Made by a program: the position numbers and the translations under genes
DNA from: Cylicocyclus nassatus
Taxonomy: Eukaryota; Nematoda; Chromadorea; Rhabditida; Strongylidae
DNA length: 64,000 nucleotides
Direction of reading: 5' to 3'
Assembly (NCBI GenBank): GCA_958299035.1
Contig: CATQJL010000001.1
Coordinates: forward strand, 14,830,305-14,894,304
The notes under the pieces: generated by a model
Databases searched by the model: none
What the model was told of the DNA's origin: nothing
What the model saw: the letters and a program-made list of their open reading frames with translations, nothing else
In this document: piece by piece, positions 35,353 through 45,700 of the stretch
Position numbering within the stretch: position 1 is the stretch's first letter
Layout: every line of letters starts with the position of its first letter

Positions 35353-35426
35353 GTTAATAGGGTGGCACCACCCCAAAAAGCTGTGGCTGCCGCGGCTTTT
35401 TAGGGGTGGTGCCACACCCCATTAAC
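35353..35426. repeat. Strong GC-rich hairpin
   Basis: GTTAATAGGGTGGCACCACC continues CCAAAAAGC and pairs with GGCTTTTTAGGGGTGGTGCC plus ACACCCCATTAAC, leaving a loop of about 13 bases. The stem is nearly continuous over about 29 pairs with a two-base bulge. It may be a tiny fold-back element or a transcribed hairpin; a terminator is not expected in this genome type. Confidence 0.7.
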
Positions 35427-35924
35427 TTACCTTCAACAGATCAAATAGCTGCGTTTTTTATATCGTTGTTACTGCTTAACCTTCTTCTTTACATAGCAGA
35501 AATGCATATGAAAACGTTTCTTTAAGAGCAAGATGTAATCGTTTTTCCTTACCTGGGCAAATGTAAAAGACTGCTAAAATCTAATATTTAAAGAAACGTA
35601 AGCGCTATTCTAAAAATCCGCAATTGGCGAGAAACCGCGTAGCGGTCTCGAAGCGCCCAGATGCAACCTGACACCTTTAATTACTGGTTTACTGGTACTA
35701 CGAAAATATTGGGATACGGTAACATGCTAAATCTGCTCTAAAACGTGAATCTCAAGCGACAAGATTGTACATATTCGATAGCCTAATATTCGTAATCTAC
35801 ATTAGATTTGAGCCTGATTGGTCTTCTCTAGCCTGAGATATTGAAAAGGAAAAATGGAACAAACGAAATGTGAGCGAAGCAATAGTAGATCTTTGTATTA
35901 AGCGCAAAAAGAAGTAGTCAACCT

Positions 35925-36675
35925 ACAGTTGAGTAGATTTCCTGCTTAATATAATGTCCCTGCAGACGCGACAACGCTGGGGCGTCAACAAATGACTTTC
36001 GAGTTCCCGAGCTAGTGTTTTCCAGTGTTTTCTTTGCTTATTTCATGCTTTCTAGTTGATTCGTTGCTGATAAAGAGAAAAAGGGTAAGTTTTTTAGTAG
36101 TTTCTGTTCTCTGAGAAGTTCTATCATCGCATATTCACAAATATCCACGTGGAAGCATTTCGCGTCAGCTTCTTGTCTATTTTTCTTGTCATTTCCTTTC
36201 CTTCTGTCACTTCTTCTTTCAAACCTCCTCCTTCTTGTGAGGCGTTTCTTTGAACGCTAGTTGGCTTGTCTTGCAGCAACTTCGGCTCCCATCCATAAGA
36301 AATAGCATTTTAATCAAGTACTTCATGTGATAAAGACAGATAATAAGTCAATCGTAAAAACCCACTAGCGTTCAAAGAAGTACCTCACAAGAAGAAAGAG
36401 ACATGAAGTGACAAAAAAAATAGACAAGAAGCTGACGCGAACTGCTTCCACGTGGATATCTGTGAATATGCGATGATAGAACTTCTCAGAAAACAAAAAC
36501 AACTTTCTAACTTACCCTTTTCTTCTATATCAGCAACGAATCACCCAAAAAGCACAGGATAAGCAAAAAACACTGGAAAACACTAGCTCGGGAACTCGAA
36601 AGGCATTTATTGATGCCCCAGCGTTGTCACGTCTGCAGGGGCACTATACTAAGCAGAAAATCTACTCGACTGTAC
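35925..36675. repeat. Fold-back repeat of about 750 bp
   Basis: CTGCAGACGCGACAACGCTG and its inverse CAGCGTTGTCACGTCTGCAG, CACGTGGAAGCATTTCGCG against CGCGAACTGCTTCCACGTGG, and TTTGAACGCTAGTTGG against ACTAGCGTTCAAAG mark arms that meet near 36300. Imperfect, non-coding. Confidence 0.8.
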
Positions 36676-36811
36676 CTTCGAAACAAAGTAACAAAAAAAA
36701 AACGACCATTTCACTTAGGTGGTTCTGTATTGGGAAACCTCAGAATTCGCTGAAACTGGACGACAAGTGTTATTTTACTTGCTAATTACAAAACGATGCT
36801 CTTATGCTTTA

Positions 36812-37344
36812 CTAGCTGGCATACCCGGCTCCGCCGTATGTTCCGAATAGAAAATTCCATTTCTCAACCGATCCGAACCAAACTTGGCACACATACACTT
36901 CGGGCCCCGGCGGGTGTCACAGTCCACTTTTCGTTATCGATTGTTGTCGATTTTATCGATTTTTTGCAAAATTTGAGCTAGGGGGCTGGGATTTGGCACA
37001 GGGGGATAATCGAGCATGCTGATTACGAATACAATATTAGTTTTCGAAACCGTGCATTACTTTTATCGATTTTATCGATTTTTTCAATCGAGCATGCTCG
37101 ATTACCCCCCCCCCCCCTTGCCAACTCCCAGCCCCGTAGCTCAAATTTTGCAAAAAATCGATAAAATCGATATCGATCGATACGAAAAGTAGCCTATGAC
37201 ACCCGCCGGGGCCCGAAGTGTATGTGTGCCAAGTTTGGTCCCGATCGGTTCAGAAATGGAATTTTCTATTCGGAACATACGTACAGACAGACAGACAGAC
37301 ATACAGACAGACAGACAAACAGACATTCAGCTTTATATATAAGA
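36812..37344 (-). mobile_element. Non-autonomous Helitron, short copy
   Basis: CTAGCTGGCATACCCGGCTC at the left and GCTTTATATATAAGA at the right (minus-strand element), flanked by A (36811) and T (37345). It contains the GGGGCCCGAAGTGTATGTG block and CAGA simple repeat. Confidence 0.85.
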
Positions 37345-39995
37345 TAGATCTTTGATTATGCTTATTGTACTTGGACGATAGTGGGTCAAACATCAATGCG
37401 CTAGTATTTTGCATGACGGGCCTATTTGACATTGTTAACGAATATCATAATATGCGACCAGCGGATGCCTTGTTAACGCCCTCCCCCTCCCTCCTCCCTG
37501 ATTCCTCAGTAAGACCCGTCGGTGTGGCATGGCATGCCACGCTCCACGCTTGGCCCTGGCGCTAATGTAGGCAATCAGAAAACACAGTTTCTTTCGATTC
37601 TTTCTACCCTTCTTTTCTCACTGCAGTAAGCTCTAAGTTTCACATCGCAACACTGTAATTGGCACACAGATCAAAAATGGCAGATTTCGAAAATTTTTGG
37701 TCGTTATTGGCTTTTGCGTTTCTCGCTTAATAGATAAAAAAACTACAGTTCATAAACTGTTCGCACTCCATTATTCATCTGTATCACTTGCATTCCCGTT
37801 GTTCATCATGTTCACAAGGGGATATTGCGTCCATGCGTCCGCGAACACTGGTCAACTGCGGGCGATTGTTGACCAGTGTTCGCGTATCGCACCTGGAACA
37901 TGCGGGTGGAGGAGTAAATGTTGCCGAAAGGAGATGGTCCACTTTTTTGAATGAATCTCAAGCATGCTATATATTTTCTGAAAACGGAGGACAAGGCGGT
38001 TTCGATAGTCTTTATTTCCTTGTACCAGCTATTCATCTACAAAAATTATGAATTTTTTTTTTTTTTGGAAACTCTCTTTCACCTTTCACTAGGTTCTTCT
38101 ATGAACGAATTTTAGGCAAACTATTTATTTCCTGAAACCAGGGAGGAACGTTGTAATACGGAATTTTTCCCGCTGACGTTGGTGTGCAGCTACAAAAGCT
38201 ACGATATTTTTCCTCCTGGGAGTTCGCTAATGCCTATAAGTCTTCTTCCTCTTCCGATACACAAATATTCACGTACAATTATCTCCTTTAGTTAACCTTA
38301 TCTCACTGTTGATTTTTTTCTCGGCTTTTGATGAAGGGGTTCACCTTGGTCCCCGTTCAGGAGTGAAGTGGGGGTGAGCAAATTCTCACACTATCGCATC
38401 TATGATTCATCTGTTCTCTCATCTTATGATCGTGCTCGAAATTTTTAGTCTCCTCATGAATTGATCGAGCGCTCCAGTTTCGTTCTTACGAGATTATAGC
38501 AAGTTACGCAAAACAAGTAGCTGCGATCATGCTTGAGAACTGTAATCTCATCGTTATTATCAGTTTCGTCTGCCAAGCAATGTTCGGTCTTGCTGGTTAT
38601 AAAGCCTGCAAACATTGATTTGGCGGAAGTCAAAGATTCATTAATGTACAGGGAAGCGCAAGATTGAATGGGCGAAGTTTGTAATCTTATTCATTTTGAT
38701 TCTGCTAATCCTTTCCTTCTCCTCCCCCCCCTCCCCCCCCCCACCCCCCAAATCACCCCTTACCTCCCACTTCTTTTACTGCCATGACATCATCAAACAA
38801 GCGAATTAGGTTCTGATGATGATTCTGAATGGAGTGTTTATAATCAGCACATTAGTGATGCATACAAAACATAGATGGCAACCCATTCTTCTCGGTGTTA
38901 CTACGAGCTTCCATCACATTTATGAATAAACGGGTAATGTTTTTAAAGGTCGCATAGATCGTCATACGCAAAAACAAACCCTTCTATAGCCGCTTTGAGC
39001 AATATAAGCAGTATCCTTTGTCATTTTGCAATCTGCTGCTTCCGTAGCTTCTCTATTTTCTTCCTCGTGAAATAATGTGAAATAATTATCAAACGTCTAG
39101 ACGAAAAACAGAACGATTGCATCGTAATTTTACAGGGTACCCACATGGTTGAATGCATTGCGATTCAGTCTCTTTAGCTTTAGCTTACAGTAATGGAGCA
39201 TGCCAGTTTCGTTGTGCAGGATTATCAGATAGCCGCAGTGATCATTTTTGTGGTGAGTTTTTTAAAACTTTTTCTGCCTTATCCAGCGAAAAAAGAAGCC
39301 GCAATTACCGTAATTATGCTAGAATTTGGTTGTTTGCTAAAACAGCATAGCTACCGGTATCATTGCTGAATTGGTTGAGTGAATGACTGAGTAAAAGTAA
39401 TTTGGTCAAAACCCGCGCATAACGTAACGTAGCTTTCATTGCCTAAGATAACATCAGCAGCATCACGACATCTTCTAAACAAAACCACAAGGTAACCAGT
39501 CGTTGAGAAAATGGGCAGATTTTCACTTGATCCAAATTCAACAATGCGATTATACTGACAAAGGATTGACCCTCATACTGGGCTGTTGCAAAAGTTCCGT
39601 CCGATTTTCAATTGTCTTGTTTCAACGCAGCTATTTTCTTAAGGTATTGCACTAATGACATTGTCATAAACATCTTCTAGAAATACTTTTCCCGCTCTTT
39701 CTAGTACTTACTGACGCTTGGCGAATCAACTTTCCAGTGATGAATCTGAAGCAAAGTTGCCAAGATGCAATCATACTCAAGAAAAAGTTTCCATGAAGAG
39801 AACTTCCGCAGTATTCGTAAATCTCAATACGTAATATCCATGGGTGAGGGTGTAATAAGCTAACACAAGCACATTCTTTCTGCGACGTAGAAATTGTCTT
39901 ACTTATTCAATTTTTATCCAAAGATAGAAGACGAACTCAGTTATTCAACAAGCGACAACAATTTACATATAGCGAGCGACAGGTGATGCATTCAA
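37345..39995. other. Intergenic, no gene recognised
   Basis: Contains a near-perfect hairpin at 37841-37883 (GCGAACACTGGTCAAC, 11-base loop, GTTGACCAGTGTTCGC), a T run near 38050, and a C-rich tract at 38722-38755. No open frame shows convincing splice or domain support. Confidence 0.45.
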
Positions 39996-41058
39996 TCTTA
40001 TATATAAAGCTGAATGTCTGTTTGTCTGTATGTCTGTATGTCTGTATGTCTGTATGTACGTATGTTCCGAATAGAAATTTTTATTTCTGAACCGATCCGG
40101 ACCAAACTTGGCACACATACACTTCGGGCCCCGGCGGGTGTCATAGGCTACTTTTCGTCATCGATCGATATCGATTTTATCGATTTTATCGATTTTTTGC
40201 AAAGTTTGAGCTACGGGGCTGGGAGTTCGCACAGGGGGGTAATCGAGCATGGGGATTCCAAATATAATATTGGTTTTCAGGATTATCGATTACTTTTATC
40301 GATTTTATCGATTTTTTGCAAAGTTTGAGCTACGGGGCTGGGAGTTCGCACAGGGGGGTAATCGGGCATGGGGATTCCGAATACAATATTGGTTTTCGGG
40401 ATTATCGATTACTTTTATCGATTTTATCGGTTTTTTGCAAAGTTTGAGCTAGGGGGCTGGGAGTTGGCACAGGGGGGTAATCGAGCATGCTGATCATCCC
40501 CAAGGGGGGTGATCAGCATGCTCGATTACACCCCTGTGCCAAATTCCAGCCCCCTAGCTCAAATTTTCAAAAAATCGATAAAATCGATAAAAGTAATGGA
40601 CGATCCTGAAAACTAATATTGTATTCGTAATCTGCATGCTCGATTACCCTCCTGTGCAAACTCCCAGCCCCGCAGGTCAAACTTTACAAAAAATCGATAA
40701 AATCGATAAAAGTAATGGACGATCCTGAAAACTAATATTGTGTTTGTAATCAGCATGCTCGATTACCCCCTGTGCAAAATCCCAGCCTCGCATGTCAAAA
40801 TTTACAAAAAATCGATAAAATCAATAAAAGTAATAGATAATTCTGAAAACTAATATTGTATTCGGAATCCCCATGCTCACTTCCCCCCCCCCCTGTGCCA
40901 ACTCCTAGCTCTGTAGGTGAACTCTGCAAAAAATCGATAAAAATCGGTAAAATCGACATCGATCGATAACGAAAAGTGGACTGTGACACCCGCCGGGGCC
41001 CGAAGTGTAAGTGTGCCAAGTTTGGTCCGGATACGGCGGAGCCGGGTAAGCCAGCTAG
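39996..41058 (+). mobile_element. Non-autonomous Helitron with opposed 120 bp modules
   Basis: Begins TCTTATATATAAAGCTGAATG after A (39995) and ends CCGGGTAAGCCAGCTAG before T (41059). Inside, a module of about 120 bp (GCAAAGTTTGAGCTACGGGG ... ATTACTTTTATCGATTTTATC) repeats about three times in one orientation. After a hairpin centred near 40503 it repeats about four times in the opposite orientation. Confidence 0.9.
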
Positions 41059-42767
41059 TATTGCATATGTTAGAGTAAAGCGAGGGCAAGCAGCAACCAC
41101 CGACCAATTAGCTTTCTTCGTTTGCGACAGCAAGAAAAAACCAAATATTAGAAAGTCGGCATATTTTCGCACGCGGAGGGCTCAAATAATCGGTTTTTTT
41201 TTTGATTTGCTCGCAAATATGTCTATGCAGCGAAGATAACTCGACTTTTTTTTAACCGCAAAAGAACCTCTGAAGTATAGGCTACTTGATGATGGCAGCC
41301 AAATATGTCTGGCCATCCTCATATGGAAGCATTAGTATGTCAAATTTGACGGTTTTGAAGAAAACCTTGCAAAATTTATTAAAAATTTTTTTCTCTCTTG
41401 CCTTCCTTACATGGCATACAGTGCTTCTGATAGCGATAAACTCGCTCAATTCAACAAAAATTAATTTGTTCAAAATTGTTCATTCTGAAGAAAGTTGTGA
41501 GATTTTAGATGAAGAAATGGCAAATCGGACAGAACTTTCTAAACAACCTAGTACTCTCATGCTTGACCTTCCTCATTGCATTTTACTTTAAACTTGCATT
41601 TGGTCTCTAGCATCATTTTCCGTGGCATTCTGCTATTATCAAGGGACTCTCTAACCGCAAAAAACCGGACTTTCTCAGAGAAGCTTCCAGAGTAATTTTC
41701 CACACTGATCCTCATGTACGGAATAATCACATCACTGTCTAAAATGAGAAAGTGGCCAAGGAAACTTCTTTATTCCGAGTGATGAGATGGCTTTATATCC
41801 GCGTTTCACAAAATGGATTGCTATTTCACTTTCACTCTATGAGATAACGAAACATCGGCACACGTGGCTTGGTAAGCAAGCTGAATATCGTTTTTGTGAC
41901 AAAAAGCGAACAAGGTTTCGTTTTTGTGGGCGAAAAGACACAAAATTTGCGAGGTTTTTTTGGTCGGCGTTCGTTTTTTTGGTGATTTTTCAGGATTATG
42001 GTTCAGGGTCAACGGGGACTTCGTGCAATTTTGGAAAAGTCAAAAGGAACTTCTTTTTTTGCATTTTCCAAAAGCCACCTTTTGCCGAGCTCTACGCTAA
42101 AAGATCATTATGGTTACTACGATGTAACCATGGTTAAGCCATCACATCATGTACTAATTTTGGCCAAGTTACCACCACTCCCGTTTCTTGGATTTGGAAT
42201 AAGTTGATCACTTAAATATTTAGATATAGAAAGAAATGCTATTTTTATAATGTGGTAATAGACTTGTCCAGATAAAGAATCGCGCTAGATTTCCATTGTC
42301 TAAGCGGCGAAAGAAGCATAAGCGAGATACTAGCCATCACTTACAGCCATTCCTGGCTAAATTTGCATGGCGGAAGGGTTTGAAGAAAAGGACATTTTTG
42401 AATCGTTGTTGAGAGGAGTAAGATGTTCTAATTTGAGTTCTAAGTTGTTTTGCTTTCATAGACAACAGTTAAACAGCCTTTAAGTGATCACAAATTCTCT
42501 TTTTAATTACCGGAAATGATTCAGAAAAAATATGTCAAATTGGACCAATACTTGTCAAGTTTCCTGACACGTGGCAGAGAGGCAGTCCTCGAAGAATCTG
42601 TGAAAAATTGCTCTTGAACTGATAGTGTTTTATAACAGAGTCTCTAAAATGGGTCCGGATAAAGGATAAGTACCGAAAATCGTTATGGTGAGTGACAGTT
42701 AAAAATTGGTTATGTGATCTTTCTGAGAATTTCATGAGCAAAGTTATAAGTTGCAAATTCGAAACCT
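41059..42767. other. Upstream region of the srx gene; no other gene recognised
   Basis: Several open frames (for example 41286-41591) have no family resemblance I can defend. This stretch probably contains the srx promoter and 5' UTR; no core promoter element is identifiable by eye. Confidence 0.35.
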
Positions 42768-45700
42768 ATGGTTTCTTCAACAAAGCATGTTTTACAGATT
42801 GCCTTTATTGGCGCAATAGCAAATGCGATCGTTGTCACAACATCACAAAGAATTCTATCAATGCGAAACTCATTTGGATTACTCATGACAAGTCAATCAA
42901 CAGCCGAGACAGTACTTTGTGCCATATTCGCATTTTATTTTTCTCCGATGGTGTTTTTGTAAGTTTTCAGTTCATCAAAGTTTTCTGCTAATCTCACTGA
43001 TACTGCTTTCTCAGCGACAACAAAGTCTTGGAAGGGATGTCACATCGTTTTGGCATGGTTCTTCTAATGTGTTATGACATTTGCATATTTTCTCATCTGT
43101 TTATTGCACTGAACAGAATGTGCGCTATATGCCTACCTTGGAAATACGATAAATACTTCAGGTAAGTGGAATTTACTTTTGGGTAAAATAAGCATGTTTT
43201 GTCTCACAGTACTGCCTTACAGTCGCACCCATACCAAAATTTTCATTGTTATTTGTTGGTTCGTATCTATAACAAGATGTTTGGTCTCCTATGGTTACAG
43301 TCAGTTTTCAAACAATCTCCTCGTTATTTGTTTAATTATTATCTTTCAGATGATTGCGATCTCGTCTTTGAAGGAAGTATATGGGCTTATTTATTTACTG
43401 CAACAGAGGTGAATTGGAAAAGGTGTGAAAGAATAAAACATTTACATAGAATTTTCAGCAATGCAAATTTATTTCTAAATACCTTGACTTCTACAAAGAT
43501 GTAATAATTACAGCATTGATTGCAATTATTGATCTTATGACCGTTATTAAAGTGCGCACGACAAGGAAGCAGGTGAGTTACACTAACTGCAATACCGCTC
43601 ACAGAATGTGCAAATTGCGAATTCCAGGAATTCCGCGAAATCACGCGAATCACGCAAACTATGCAGAACCATGACCTTTCGAAATAGATATATTCTAAAT
43701 ACGAAAAAGCACTGTGCTCAGCTCATAATGGCTAATCTTTTGATACACTGTATCAATTTTTAATACAGTCTTTTCCAACATCAAACGAGAACTTTTTGGA
43801 AAAACTTTCTTATAGAGGTTATCCGATCTGCTGGTTACAGATTACACATGCTTAGCAAGAGGGCTTCATATTTTTAGCGTGGAGGGTAGGATTCGGGACG
43901 ACGTGATTTTTCTAGAGTTTACAAATCTCTATCACTTCTGAAAAGAACTCTCCGGCTGCTTTCTACCTTCTTTCTACTCTCCGCGTAGTAATCTAGGGAA
44001 ACAGCACTAACGTGCAGTGCTTACTGAAATTTTTTATGTGCGACGTAGGATGCGTTCAATCCTTGCGAAAAGGCATCCGCAGAAAAATCCGAGAAAATTG
44101 GAAACGGTATCAAGCACATGCTGTTTATTTGAAAAAATTCACCTTGATGGGCTGAGCCAATGTTTTTTTGGAATTCAAATATATTGATTCCGAAGAAAGT
44201 TATGGCGCTGCGTAGTTGCGTGATTTGCGTGATTTCGCGAAATTACCGGAATCTCGCGGAATTCTCGGAACGTCGCGGACTTCCGCGGAAATTCCGATAT
44301 CCCACGACATTCGCGGAGGAAATTTGCTGCATCTTACGTGTTTACAGTATGCTTTTGGATGCTACTGGTAAAGAATCAAGAGAGAGGCGCTTGTCTAGTA
44401 GTTTTTTACGGTAAACCTCATTCAATAGCTGCCCTGTGTGATTGCCCTACTAAATTTGCATTGGCATTTGTAGATTGAAAAAGTAAGGATACCTTCTACT
44501 TCGTACTATCCTTCTGCTCTCTTCACGTCCTTCTGCTTATTTTTTGCGGTTTTGCACCTTTTATTTCTTCATTTTTGCGCTAAAGAATGCAAAGCTGCTA
44601 GAGACAGTGCACTCATAAAAGCGATTGATAAAATGTGACACTATACCTGCAAACTACTGAAAAGAAAACACACTTCCATTTCATCTGACCTCTTCCTGCG
44701 AAACACATTGAGGGCTAACATTACTATCAAACCTCTAGCTTTTTACATTCAGATTTTTATTGCTTGAGAGCCTATGGGTCAATTTTTCAAACAACTGTTT
44801 GTCTCGATATGGCCTTGAAATGCTCATTCTGATAAGGAAGCCTTAGCTTCTAAGTGGACTTTCTGTGAGGTGGATAGCTTTCTTACCTCCTAAAACTGTC
44901 TGAAATAGGCTTCCGTGGGCAGCACGCGCATTATTTTCACATTGATTTGTAGCAAATCTGTATGTCAGGTTGCCATTTCCTTCTAGTTGCTAAGACTCTC
45001 CAAAATTGAAAGAAATGTAAGAAAACCCGAGTTGGAGTTGACGCGCCTACATATCTTAGCTACGGTGAGGCTCATTGCAAACGCGATCTCGCTTTTACAA
45101 TGTGCCGGTCCCAAAATCCACCAAAAAGTAGCCAACTTCATTTTCTTCGCCGGCTGAAGTGCTCGATAGCTTACTATTGGTCATTCGGAGAGTTTTTTCG
45201 CTTTTGCACCTTTAACGTTGGTACCATATTTCAAGAGGCTGCCAGAGGGCTGATAGGGGTTGCTATATATGGACCTGTAGAGAAACTTCCCTAGTTTCTG
45301 AGGATCCCACCGAAGTTGCAGAAAAGGCTTTGTAGGGAAGTTTACGCGGCTCTAAATTCGACATACGAAAACGCGATCTTTGAATAATTGTATTCTCTAA
45401 GCTTAAACTTGAGTTTGAGACTATTAAGGAAACCATCATCTTGCGCTATAAACTAGCATCTCATAGGGTACTTTGAAGCAAATCGCAAATATAGTTGCGT
45501 AAAATTATCAGCAGACTTTCAAGTGTCTTATTACCCCATTGGAAGCCACCTTTGCTAAAGCTGCAGTAACGAAAAATTTTAGTGACATGTACCTCACAAA
45601 TTGTCGAGTCGCAGATTGAGGGCGCGTTGACTCTGCTTTCATTGCTCATAATTTGATGGAGAATCCTTTGGCCTGGGTTTTTAATTACAGCAAGAAATTG

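Larger units (their letters stand above)
35000..36811. other. Non-coding stretch with two fold-backs; no gene seen
   Basis: Holds the hairpin at 35353-35426 and the palindrome at 35925-36675. The rest is AT-rich and unassigned. Confidence 0.5.
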
